NCBI RefSeq assembly: GCF_036248255.1 | Contig: NZ_CP109178.1 | Coordinates: 7,032,001-7,096,000 of the forward strand | Direction: 5' to 3' | DNA length: 64,000 nt | Origin: Streptomyces sp. NBC_01717 | GTDB taxonomy: Bacteria; Actinomycetota; Actinomycetes; Streptomycetales; Streptomycetaceae | Shown here: piece by piece, positions 8,422 through 16,445 of the stretch | Layout of the letters: each line of letters starts with the position of its first letter | Numbering within the stretch: position 1 is the stretch's first letter | The notes under the pieces: generated by a model | Databases searched by the model: none | Told to the model about the DNA's origin: nothing | The model's input: only the letters and a program-made list of their open reading frames with translations | Position numbers and translations under genes: made by a program

Positions 8422-9141
8422 ATGCGCGTCGAGATCTGGAGCGACATCGCCTGCCCCTGGTGCTACATCGGCAAGGCCCGCTTCGAGAAGGGCCTGTCGG
8501 GGTTCGCCCATCGCGACGAGGTCGAGGTCGTGCACCGGTCCTTCGAGCTAGACCCGGGCCGCACCAAGGGCGACACCGCCCAGGTGATCGACATGCTGGC
8601 GCAGAAGTACGGGCGTACCCGTGAGGAAGCCCGGTCCATGGAGGCGAACGTCGCGGCCAACGCGCACGCCGAAGGGCTCGGCTACCGGACCGAGGGGCGC
8701 GACCACGGAAACACCTTCGACATCCACCGGCTGCTCCACCTCGCCAAGGCCCGCGGACGCCAGGACGAGCTGCTGACACTCGCCTACCGGGCGAACTTCG
8801 CCGAGGAGCGGTCCGTCTTCGACGCCGAGGTGCTGATCGAGCTCGCCCTCGAGGCCGGGCTCGACGGCGACGAGGCGCGGGCCGTGCTCGCCGACCCGGA
8901 GGCGTACGCGGCCGAGGTGCGGGCCGACGAGCAGGAGGCGTCCGAACTGGGCGCCAACGCCGTGCCTTTCTTCGTCCTCGACCGGCGGTACGGGATCTCC
9001 GGCGGCCAGCCCGCCGAGGTCTTCGCGCAGGCGCTGGAGCAGGCGTGGAAGGACCGTCCGCTGACCGCCATCGGCTCGGACGGAGCGGCCTGCGACGCCG
9101 AGGGGGCCTGCGAGGTTCCGCAGGCCGGCAGCCAGGGCTGA
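8422..9141 (+). CDS. FrnE-like DsbA family oxidoreductase
   Basis: A 239-residue thioredoxin-fold protein starting MRVEIWSDIACPWCYIGKARFEKG. The redox motif CPWC is at residues 11-14 and the cis-Pro region is NAVPFFVLD near the end, as in FrnE of polyketide clusters and the wider DsbA/2-hydroxychromene-2-carboxylate isomerase group. It has no signal peptide, so it should act in the cytosol, probably as a thiol oxidoreductase or isomerase. The extra C-terminal tail contains a CDAEGAC motif, which could be a second dithiol site as described for FrnE of Deinococcus. GAAGAAGAG precedes the ATG. It is a single gene. Confidence 0.87.
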   Translation: MRVEIWSDIACPWCYIGKARFEKGLSGFAHRDEVEVVHRSFELDPGRTKGDTAQVIDMLAQKYGRTREEARSMEANVAANAHAEGLGYRTEGRDHGNTFDIHRLLHLAKARGRQDELLTLAYRANFAEERSVFDAEVLIELALEAGLDGDEARAVLADPEAYAAEVRADEQEASELGANAVPFFVLDRRYGISGGQPAEVFAQALEQAWKDRPLTAIGSDGAACDAEGACEVPQAGSQG

Positions 9142-9250
9142 CCCTGCGCCGCCCCGGTCGGCCGCTCAACTGCATCGATGAGCATTGCTTGGGGGTACCC
9201 CTCAATTCTTCGTGATTGACGATGAGTTGAGGGGCATTCAGGCTGGACGC

Positions 9251-10312
9251 ATGGAGATCTCCTCGCTCACCCAGGCCGTAGCCGCCGAGTTTGCGCCCAA
9301 GTCCACGTATCTCAACACCTCCAGCTGCGGGCTGCTGCCCCGCCGCACCGTGGAGGCGGTGAAGACGCTCGCCGACGAGAATGCCGCGGGCACCGGTGCG
9401 GGCGCGGGCAGCTTCGACGCCGTGGACGCCGCACGGACCCGGTTCGCCGGGCTCGTCGGTGTCGGTCCCGACCGGGTCGCCACCGGCAGCTCGGTCGCCG
9501 TCCATGTCGGTCTGATCGCGGCCTCACTGGAGCCGGGTGCCGAAGTGCTGGTGCCCGAGGGGGAGTTCAGCTCGGTCGTCGGCCCCCTCTCGGTCCGTGG
9601 GGATCTGCGGATGCGGTACGCCCCGCTGGACGGCATGGCCGAGGCGGTGCGGCCCACGACCGCGCTGGTCGCCCTCTCCTCCGTACAGTCCGCCGACGGC
9701 CGGATCGCCGACCTCGAGGCGGTTCGCGCGGCGGCCGCCGCGCACGGCGCCCGGGTCCTCCTCGACGCCACCCAGTCCGCAGGCTGGCTGCCGCTGGACG
9801 CCGGAGCGTACGACTACACGGTCACGGGCGGCTTCAAGTTCCTGCTCTGCCCGCGCGGTACGTCGTTCCTCACCGTCACCGAGGAGGCGCAGGAGACCTT
9901 GTCGCCGCTGTACGCGAGCTGGGTGGCCGGCGAGGACCGCTGGAACAGCACGTACGGGCCCGTCGGCCGGCTCGCCGCCACCGCGCGCCGCTTCGACGAG
10001 GCGCCTGCCTTCCTCGCCTACCACGGTGCCGAGCGCTCCCTCGCGCTGATGGCCGAGATCGGCATCGACACCGTGCACACCCACAACACCGGGCTCGCCG
10101 CCCGGTTCCGTTCCGCGCTGGCCGGGATCGGTCACGAGCCGGTGCCCGGCCGGTCCGCGGTCGTCGCCGTGCCGGGGCTGGGAAGCCGCGAGTCGGCGCT
10201 GGCCCGGGCCGGCATCGAGGTGTCGGTCCGGGCCGGGAATCTGCGGGCGGCCTTCCACCTCTACAACACGCAGGCCGATGTGGACCACGCGCTGGAGGTG
10301 CTCGCGGGCTGA
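9251..10312 (+). CDS. Class V aminotransferase family protein
   Basis: A 353-residue PLP enzyme of the class V fold (cysteine desulfurase, kynureninase and isopenicillin epimerase relatives). The Schiff-base lysine is Lys196 in [11 protein letters not shown], preceded by the PLP-binding aspartate in [15 protein letters not shown]. Substrate cannot be assigned. I choose the ATG at 9251; an upstream in-frame TTG at 9185 would prepend unconserved residues. The leader contains an inverted repeat (CCCCTCAA at 9198-9205, TTGAGGGG at 9227-9234). It converges on the MarR gene with only 4 bases between stops. Confidence 0.8.
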   Translation: MEISSLTQAVAAEFAPKSTYLNTSSCGLLPRRTVEAVKTLADENAAGTGAGAGSFDAVDAARTRFAGLVGVGPDRVATGSSVAVHVGLIAASLEPGAEVLVPEGEFSSVVGPLSVRGDLRMRYAPLDGMAEAVRPTTALVALSSVQSADGRIADLEAVRAAAAAHGARVLLDATQSAGWLPLDAGAYDYTVTGGFKFLLCPRGTSFLTVTEEAQETLSPLYASWVAGEDRWNSTYGPVGRLAATARRFDEAPAFLAYHGAERSLALMAEIGIDTVHTHNTGLAARFRSALAGIGHEPVPGRSAVVAVPGLGSRESALARAGIEVSVRAGNLRAAFHLYNTQADVDHALEVLAG

Positions 10313-10316
10313 CCGG

Positions 10317-10811
10317 TCAGCGGCTTTCCGGGCAGTTCTCGGTCTCCCGGGAGAGGTTCTCCTCGACCCTGGCCAGCAGCCGGGCCAGCTCGGTGCGCTC
10401 CGTCGCGTCCAGGCCGGCGAGCGTGCGCTCCTCCAGCTTCGTCCAGGCCCGCTCGACATCCGAGTGCAGCGCGCAGCTGTCCGAGCTGGCCTCGACCAGG
10501 ACGGCCCGCCGGTCGTCCGGGTCGGGGCGGCGGCGGACATGACCGGCCTGTTCGAGCCGCTGGAGCATCTTGGTGACGGTCGACGGATCGAGGTCGACCG
10601 CCTTGATCAGCTCCGACTGGCGTGCCGCACCCGCGTCCCACAGGTACATCATCAGGAACTCCTGGCCGGGGTAGAGCCCGGCGCACCTGAGTGCCTTGCC
10701 GGCGGCGATCCGGTGCAGCCGGGCGACCCGTGAGACGGCGTGGCTGACCGGGCCGCCGCGGGCGGCGCTGGGCAGCTCGGTACAGACGGGGTCGACGGGT
10801 TCGGCCTTCAT
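10317..10811 (-). CDS. MarR family transcriptional regulator
   Basis: A 164-residue regulator with the MarR winged helix: the recognition region ELIKAVDLDPSTVTKMLQRLEQAGHV and the wing RRPDPDDRRAVLVE. The ATG at 10811 has GAGGAG 5 bases upstream, so it is preferred over 10895. It is divergent from the Old Yellow Enzyme gene. MarR proteins in this arrangement usually respond to electrophiles, quinones or phenolics, which are also the substrates of such reductases. Two nearly identical sites in the gap (10906-10961) are probable operators. Confidence 0.93.
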   Translation of the reverse strand: MKAEPVDPVCTELPSAARGGPVSHAVSRVARLHRIAAGKALRCAGLYPGQEFLMMYLWDAGAARQSELIKAVDLDPSTVTKMLQRLEQAGHVRRRPDPDDRRAVLVEASSDSCALHSDVERAWTKLEERTLAGLDATERTELARLLARVEENLSRETENCPESR

Positions 10812-10905
10812 GGGGACTCCTCGGGGCGATGCTCCGGCCTGCGGCCTGTCCGGCGGATCGGTCCCTGGTCCGGGGCCGGTTCCGGCGCTCTCCACGAACT
10901 TTACC

Positions 10906-10961
10906 TTGGTCGGCCAATCAATGCGTTACAGTGGCGCAGGACGAAATGCTTGGCCGACCAT
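10906..10961. promoter_or_regulatory. Paired MarR operator-like sites
   Basis: TTGGTCGGCCAA (10906-10917) and TTGGCCGACCAT (10950-10961) are the same site in opposite orientations. With flanks they share the pattern TTTAC, then TGGTCGGCCAA, then CA. Their centres are 44 bases apart, about four helical turns, and they sit between the divergent starts. This is a good arrangement for one dimeric repressor controlling both promoters. Confidence 0.7.
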
Positions 10962-10983
10962 GTAAATTTTCCTAGGGGTATTC

Positions 10984-12051
10984 ATGACCACCGCATTCGA
11001 CCCGATCGACCTGTCCGGCACCCAGCTCGTCAACCGCATCGCCATGGCCCCGATGACCCGCAGCCGTGCCGGTGACGGCGGTACCGCCACCGAACTCACC
11101 GTCGAGTACTACGCCCAGCGCGCCTCGGCCGGTCTCATCATCACCGAGGGCATCCAGCCGTCCGTCGTCGGCCAGGGCTACCCCTCCACCCCGGGTCTGC
11201 ACAGCGCGGAGCAGGTCGCGTCCTGGCGCACGGTCACCGACGCGGTGCACGCCGCGGGCGGCCGGATCTTCGCCCAGCTCATGCACGCGGGCCGCATCGG
11301 CCACCCGGTCCTGCTGCCGGACGGACTGACCCCGGTCAGCGCCTCCCCGGTCAAGGCCGCCGGTCAGGTCTACACCCACGTGGGACCGAAGGACTTCACC
11401 GAGCCGCGTGAGCTGACCGACGCCGAGATCCGGCAGACCGTGGCCGACTTCGCCTCCGCCGCCCGCAACGCCGTCGACGCGGGCTTCGACGGGGTCGAGC
11501 TGCACGGCGCCAACGGCTACCTCATCCACCAGTTCCTCGCGCCCAACACCAACCTGCGCACCGACGAGTGGGGCGGCTCCGACGAGGCCCGCATCCGGTT
11601 CGCCGTCGAGGTGGTCAAGGCCGTCGCCGCCGAGATCGGCGCGGAGCGCACCGGGCTGCGCATCTCGCCCGGAAACTCGTACAACGACATCGACGAGCCC
11701 GCACCGGACGCCGCCTACACCGCGCTGGTGCAGGAGATCGAGCCGCTCGGCCTCGCCTATCTGCACGTCCTGGAGGCGAAGGAGATCCGCGAGCTGACCC
11801 TCGCGCTGCGCAAGCAGTTCTCCGGCACCTTCGTCATCAATGTGCTGACGGACGGGCCGACCGGACCGGACGACCACTCGGTGATCGAGGACGGGATCGC
11901 CGACATCATCTCGTACGGTGCGCTGTTCATCGCCAACCCGGACCTGCCCGCCCGGCTGAAGGCCGGCGGCCCGTTCAACACCCCGGACCCGTCCACCTTC
12001 TTCGGCGGGGACGCGAAGGGGTACGTCGACTACCCCGCGCTGGGAGCCTGA
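10984..12051 (+). CDS. Old Yellow Enzyme family alkene reductase
   Basis: A 355-residue FMN-dependent ene-reductase of the N-ethylmaleimide reductase type. The substrate-binding pair is His174/Asn177 in ELHGANGYLIHQFL, and the N-terminal NRIAMAPMTRSRA and C-terminal ADIISYGALFIANPDLP match the family. It reduces activated C=C bonds of enones, quinones or nitro compounds with NAD(P)H. AGGGG stands 5 bases before the ATG. It is probably controlled by the divergent MarR protein in response to electrophiles. Confidence 0.93.
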   Translation: MTTAFDPIDLSGTQLVNRIAMAPMTRSRAGDGGTATELTVEYYAQRASAGLIITEGIQPSVVGQGYPSTPGLHSAEQVASWRTVTDAVHAAGGRIFAQLMHAGRIGHPVLLPDGLTPVSASPVKAAGQVYTHVGPKDFTEPRELTDAEIRQTVADFASAARNAVDAGFDGVELHGANGYLIHQFLAPNTNLRTDEWGGSDEARIRFAVEVVKAVAAEIGAERTGLRISPGNSYNDIDEPAPDAAYTALVQEIEPLGLAYLHVLEAKEIRELTLALRKQFSGTFVINVLTDGPTGPDDHSVIEDGIADIISYGALFIANPDLPARLKAGGPFNTPDPSTFFGGDAKGYVDYPALGA

Positions 12052-12055
12052 AGGC

Positions 12056-13117
12056 CTACGCCGAGTCCCGGCGCACCAGTTCGGTGGGGAGGATCACCGC
12101 GGCCGGCTCCTCCCCGCCGATCCGGGCCAGCAGTACCCGTACCATCTCGGCGCTGATCCGGTCCCACGGCTGCCGGATCGTGGTCAGCTCGGGCCGGGAC
12201 GCGAGCGCCGCGGGCGAGTCGTCGAAGCCGCCGACCGCGACATCCTCCGGCACCCGCCGCCCGGCCTTCTCCAGTGCGGCCAGCACGCCCTGCGCCATCA
12301 GGTCGGAGGCGACGAACACCGCGTCGAGGTCGGGGGCCCGCTCCAGCAGCAGCGCGGCGGCCGCCTCGCCGCTCGCCCGGCTGTAGTCGCCCGGGACGAT
12401 CAGCGCGTCGTCCGCGGGCAGCCCGCACTCGGCGAGCATCTCGCGGTAGCCCGCCAGCCGTTCGACGCCGCCGGGGGTGTCCAGCGGGCCGCTGACCGTA
12501 GCGATCCGGCGGCACCCCGACTCGTACAGATAACGCACCATGTCCCGGGCGCCGTCCCGGTCGTCGGCCGCCACATAGCTGACCTTCGAGCCCTGCCCGA
12601 GCGGCTTGCCGCAGGCGACGAGCGGGACTCCGGCCTCGTGCAGCCGGGCGGCGACCGGGTCGCCGGAGTGACTGGAGACCAGCAGCACCCCGTCCACATG
12701 ACCGGCGATGTACCGCATGTTCCGGCGGCGTTCCGCCTCGGTCCCCGCGATCATCAGCAGCAGCGGGATGTCGTGCGCGGCCAGCGCGGCGGTGCAGCCC
12801 CGGAGCAGCACATTGAAGTTCGGGTCCTCGAAGAACCGCTCCTGCGGCTCGGTGAGCAGGAACGCCACCGAGTCGGAGCGGCCGGTGATCAGCGACCTGG
12901 CGTGCCGGTTCACCGTGTAGCCGGTCTTGCGGATCGCGGAGTTGACCGCATCGAGCGCGGCCGGACTGACGTTGTGCCCGCCGTTGAGTACCCGCGAGAC
13001 CGTGCCGCGCGAGACCCCGGCCTCCCGTGCCACGTCGTGGATGGTCGGCGGCCTGCGGCGTCCCGTGCCGGACTGTCCGTGCCGTCCGGGCTGTCCGGGC
13101 TGTTCTGTGCGGCTCAT
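12056..13117 (-). CDS. LacI family regulator of the galactan locus
   Basis: A 353-residue LacI/GalR repressor with an N-terminal helix-turn-helix and hinge (TIHDVAREAGVSRGTVSRVLNG at about 25-46) followed by a periplasmic-binding-protein-like sugar domain. It lies 42 bases after the second ABC permease gene on the same strand, so it is likely the last gene of the importer operon and autoregulated. The TGTGAGCG-type palindrome at 16312-16325 is its probable operator. The effector is probably galactose or a galactooligosaccharide, given the GH42 and GH53 enzymes. It converges on the ene-reductase gene. Confidence 0.93.
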   Translation of the reverse strand: MSRTEQPGQPGRHGQSGTGRRRPPTIHDVAREAGVSRGTVSRVLNGGHNVSPAALDAVNSAIRKTGYTVNRHARSLITGRSDSVAFLLTEPQERFFEDPNFNVLLRGCTAALAAHDIPLLLMIAGTEAERRRNMRYIAGHVDGVLLVSSHSGDPVAARLHEAGVPLVACGKPLGQGSKVSYVAADDRDGARDMVRYLYESGCRRIATVSGPLDTPGGVERLAGYREMLAECGLPADDALIVPGDYSRASGEAAAALLLERAPDLDAVFVASDLMAQGVLAALEKAGRRVPEDVAVGGFDDSPAALASRPELTTIRQPWDRISAEMVRVLLARIGGEEPAAVILPTELVRRDSA

Positions 13118-13159
13118 GGTGCATGATCTTTCATCAATGGAAGCCCTGGCGGGGACCGG

Positions 13160-14026
13160 TCAGGACTTTACGGCGCCGGAGAGCAGGTCGAGGCTCCAGA
13201 AGCGCTGGATGACGAGGAACAGCGCGATCAGCGGGACGATCGCCAGCAGCGCGCCCGTAATCACCAGGGTATAGAGGGCCGGGGTGGTGGAGCCCTGCTG
13301 GAGCAGCGTGTAGAGGCCCAGGGTGACCGGGAACTTCTCGTCGTCACCGAGCATGATGTACGGGAGCAGGAAGTTGTTCCAGATCGCGACGAACTGGAAC
13401 AGGAAGACGGTCACCAGACCCGGCAGCATCATCGGCAGAGCGATGGTGCGGAAGATCCGCCACTCGCTGCCGCCGTCCATCCGTCCCGCCTCGATCACAT
13501 CGTCCGGTACGGCGGAGGCCGCGTAGATCCGGGCGAGATACACACCGTACGGGGAGAGGATCACCGGCAGCAGGACCGAGAGGTAGGAGTCCGTCAGGTC
13601 GGCCTCGGCCAGCAGCAGGTACTGCGGTACGGCGAGGATCACCGGCGGCATCAGCACCCCGGCCAGCAGGATGTTGAAGATGCTCTCCTGCCCGCGGAAC
13701 CGGTACACGGCCAGGGCGTACCCCGATACCGCGGAGACGGCCGTGGACAGCAGGGCGCCGGCGCCGGCGTAGAACGCCGAGTTGGCCATCCACTTCCAGT
13801 AGACGCCGTCGCGGTACGCAGACAGATCGGCGACGTTCTGGCGGAAGCCGGTGCCCGGCAGGAACGTGAAGGTGGAGAACAGTTCGCTGCCGGACTTGGT
13901 CGATGCGACCAGCACCCAGGCGACGGGCAGCAGGCAGTAGAGCGCGCCGAGGAGCAGCGCGGCGGTCGGCACGAGCGCGAAGCGGCGCGGACCTGCGGGG
14001 GTGGATGCGAGGCGCGGCGTACTCAT
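13160..14026 (-). CDS. Sugar ABC transporter permease (MalG type)
   Basis: A 288-residue inner-membrane permease of the CUT1 carbohydrate family with six predicted helices and the EAA loop EAGRMDGGSEWRIFRTIALP, which contacts the shared ATPase. The ATG overlaps the preceding permease stop as ATGA (14023-14026). No ATPase is encoded here; as is common for Streptomyces CUT1 systems, a shared MsiK-type ATPase elsewhere would be needed. The likely cargo is galactooligosaccharides. Confidence 0.93.
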   Translation of the reverse strand: MSTPRLASTPAGPRRFALVPTAALLLGALYCLLPVAWVLVASTKSGSELFSTFTFLPGTGFRQNVADLSAYRDGVYWKWMANSAFYAGAGALLSTAVSAVSGYALAVYRFRGQESIFNILLAGVLMPPVILAVPQYLLLAEADLTDSYLSVLLPVILSPYGVYLARIYAASAVPDDVIEAGRMDGGSEWRIFRTIALPMMLPGLVTVFLFQFVAIWNNFLLPYIMLGDDEKFPVTLGLYTLLQQGSTTPALYTLVITGALLAIVPLIALFLVIQRFWSLDLLSGAVKS

Positions 14027-14949
14027 CGGGAACCTCCCTGCTGGGTACGGGAGTTGGCCGCCCTGAGGAAGCCGAAGGACAGGACCAGGGTGGCGACGGC
14101 GATGATGACCGCCTGAGCGGCCGCCGCGTAGATGTCGTTGTTGACGAAGGCGTCCTGGTAGACCTTCATCAGCGGACTCCAGGTGGTGGAGAGGGAGTTG
14201 GTGAGCGGCTTCAGCGTCGTCGGCTCGCTGAACACCTGGAGCGTCGCGATGATCGAGAAGAAGAACGTCAGGACCAGGGACGGCGCCACCATCGGGATCT
14301 TTATCCGGAGCGCGATCTGCAGCTGTGAGCAGCCGTCCAGCCGTGCCGCCTCGAACACCTCGGCCGGGATCGCCCGCAGCGAGGTGTAGATCACGATCAT
14401 GTTGAAGCCGGTGCCGCCCCAGACCGCGATGTTGGCGAGGGCGAGATACAGCGGTCCGCCGTCGAGCAGATCGGGCTGCGGGAGCCCCGCCCGGTCGAGG
14501 AGGTAGTAGAAGGGGCTGACGTCCGGGAGATAGAGGAAGCCCCACATGAGTGCGGCGACGACGCCCGGGATCGCGTACGGCAGGAAGATCGCGAGCCGGG
14601 AGAAACCCCGCAGCCGGAGCCGGTCGGTGTCCAGGAGCAGGGCGAACAGCAGGGCGAGGCCGAGCATCACGGGGACGACGATCACGCCGTAGCCGAGGAT
14701 ACGCAACGCGCCGTGCAGCAGTTCCGAGTCGGAGAGCGCACCGGCGTAGTTGGCGAAGCCGGCCCAGATCTCCTCGCGGGCGCCTTTGCCCAGACCGAGC
14801 CCTTTGACCTCGGTCCTGCGGAAGCTGAGGTAGAGCGCGTACCCGATGGGAAGGGCGAAGAAGAGCAGGAAGAGCACGGTGGCGGGGGCCAGGAAGGCGT
14901 ACGGGGCGCTCTTGACCCCGTACGCACCCCTGCGGCGTGCGCGTGTCAC
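14023..14949 (-). CDS. Sugar ABC transporter permease (MalF type)
   Basis: A 308-residue CUT1 permease with an N-terminal helix (PYAFLAPATVLFLLFFALPI), a periplasmic loop and the EAA loop EAARLDGCSQLQIALRIKIP. A GTG start overlaps the binding-protein stop as GTGA (14946-14949), giving tight coupling. It pairs with the downstream permease to form the channel. Confidence 0.93.
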   Translation of the reverse strand: MTRARRRGAYGVKSAPYAFLAPATVLFLLFFALPIGYALYLSFRRTEVKGLGLGKGAREEIWAGFANYAGALSDSELLHGALRILGYGVIVVPVMLGLALLFALLLDTDRLRLRGFSRLAIFLPYAIPGVVAALMWGFLYLPDVSPFYYLLDRAGLPQPDLLDGGPLYLALANIAVWGGTGFNMIVIYTSLRAIPAEVFEAARLDGCSQLQIALRIKIPMVAPSLVLTFFFSIIATLQVFSEPTTLKPLTNSLSTTWSPLMKVYQDAFVNNDIYAAAAQAVIIAVATLVLSFGFLRAANSRTQQGGSR

Positions 14950-16265
14950 TCGGAGACCCCGAAGCCCTGCTTCTTGAGGTCGGCGACGGTGGCGTCCTGC
15001 ATCGCGGTCAGGGCGGGCCCGAAGTCCGACCTGCTCTTGGCGGCTTCGGCGAAGTTGTCCTTGAAGGCGGTGTACGCGACGTTCACGTTCGGGCCCCAGG
15101 CGGCGGGGGCGGTGCCCTGCGCGATCTCGGCGGCCTTCGTGTAGAAATCGGGCTGGTTGGAGAAGTAGTCCGGGGCCTGGGCGAGCGCGCCGCCGGTCTG
15201 GGCGGCCGTGGCGGCGGGGTAGATGCCGCTCTCCTTGACCAGCGCGGCCAGCGCCTCGGAGTCCGTGTTCAGCCACTTCGCGAAGGTCGCGGCGGCGGCC
15301 TTGTTCTTGGAGTCGTTGGTGACGGCGGTGGAGGAGCCGCCCCAGCTGCCGGTGACGTTCTGGCCGGCCGTCCACTGGGGGAGCGGGGCCATGGCCCACT
15401 TGCCCTTGGTGTCGGGCGCCGCCGTGGTGAGGGTGCCGGGCGCCCAGACCGCGCTGACCCAGGCGATCTGCTTGCCGGTGTTGAGCGCCTTGTTCCAGGC
15501 CGGGGTGTACATCGGCTGGTTGTCGACGGCGCCTTCCTTCACCAGACCACCCCAGAAGTCGGCGACCTTCCGCGTGGCGTCGTCGTCGATGGCGACCTTC
15601 CACTTGTCGCCGCCGGTGGTCCACCACTTCGCCCCGGCCTGCTGGGCGAGGCCCGCGAAGAGACCGGAGTCGTTCGAGGAGAACGTGGTGAGGTCCTTGC
15701 CGGGCGCCTTCTTCTTCAGCGTGCGGGCCGTCTCGGCGAACTCGTCCCAGGTGGTGGGCACGGACAGGCCGTACTGCTTGAACAGGTCCTGGCGGTAGTA
15801 GAACATCAGCGGGCCGGAGTCCTGCGGCACGGCGTACAGGGCGTCCGATCCGAGGGTCGTCTGCTGCCAGATGCCGTCGGCGAACTTGCCCTTCGCGTCG
15901 CCCGCCTCCTTGGATATGTCGGCGAGCACATCGTTGGAGACCAGGGTGGGGAGCGCCTGGTACTCCGCCTGCACCAGGTCGGGGGCCTTGTGGGCCTTGG
16001 CCGCTGTGATGATCTTGGTGACCAGGTCGTCGCCCGACGCCTGCTTCTTCACCGTGACCTTGATGCCGGTCTTCTTGCCCTCGCCCGCGTTCCAGATGTC
16101 CGCGACCTTGTCCAGGCCGGGCGCCCAGGCCCAGTAGGTGAGTGAGACGGGACCGGATGCGGCCGGGCCGTCCCCGCTGTCGTCGTCCGACGAGCCGCAG
16201 CCCGAGAGCAGGCCGGTGGCGGCGAGTGCAGCGGCCGTGGACACCGCGACGATGCGGTACTTCAT
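14946..16265 (-). CDS. Extracellular sugar-binding lipoprotein
   Basis: A 439-residue solute-binding protein of the CUT1 family. The signal peptide ends in the lipobox LLSGC with the lipidated cysteine at residue 23, then a Ser/Asp-rich linker and the binding-protein fold (LTYWAWAPGLDKVADIW). It would capture galactan-derived oligosaccharides at the membrane and pass them to the two permeases. It is the first gene of the operon SBP-permease-permease-LacI. A consensus promoter with an overlapping LacI-type operator lies just upstream. Confidence 0.93.
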   Translation of the reverse strand: MKYRIVAVSTAAALAATGLLSGCGSSDDDSGDGPAASGPVSLTYWAWAPGLDKVADIWNAGEGKKTGIKVTVKKQASGDDLVTKIITAAKAHKAPDLVQAEYQALPTLVSNDVLADISKEAGDAKGKFADGIWQQTTLGSDALYAVPQDSGPLMFYYRQDLFKQYGLSVPTTWDEFAETARTLKKKAPGKDLTTFSSNDSGLFAGLAQQAGAKWWTTGGDKWKVAIDDDATRKVADFWGGLVKEGAVDNQPMYTPAWNKALNTGKQIAWVSAVWAPGTLTTAAPDTKGKWAMAPLPQWTAGQNVTGSWGGSSTAVTNDSKNKAAAATFAKWLNTDSEALAALVKESGIYPAATAAQTGGALAQAPDYFSNQPDFYTKAAEIAQGTAPAAWGPNVNVAYTAFKDNFAEAAKSRSDFGPALTAMQDATVADLKKQGFGVSE

Positions 16266-16311
16266 GGAATTCTCCCCTGACGAGAAGCGAGGGCGCAGCG
16301 CCGGGATGCGC

Positions 16312-16325
16312 TGTGAGCGTTCACA
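16312..16325. promoter_or_regulatory. LacI-type operator
   Basis: TGTGAGCGTTCACA is a near-perfect palindrome around a central CG (6 of 7 pairs), the classic form for LacI/GalR repressors. It overlaps the probable -10 element and start point of the minus-strand importer operon and lies 120 bases before the beta-galactosidase gene. A repressor bound here would silence the importer directly and could affect the divergent gene. Confidence 0.75.
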
Positions 16326-16352
16326 GTAGAGAAACGAATCCGACGCTTGTCA
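16323..16352 (-). promoter_or_regulatory. Promoter of the sugar importer operon
   Basis: On the minus strand a consensus -35 TTGACA (16347-16352) is followed after 19 bases by TACTGT (16323-16328). Spacing is slightly long. It sits about 60 bases before the binding-protein start and its -10 is covered by the operator palindrome. Confidence 0.5.
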
Positions 16353-16445
16353 ATGGTTGTTGCTGTGCGGTTATGTTGGATCTGCGCCACCGAGAGTGTG
16401 TGTGCACGTTCCCAGAAGTTGTACCAAAGAGCCCAGGAGATCCCC

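Noticed and set aside
9198..9234. Inverted repeat CCCCTCAA/TTGAGGGG before the class V aminotransferase gene considered as a riboswitch
   Set aside because: Only one 8-base stem with no conserved riboswitch core; recorded in the gene entry as a plain inverted repeat.
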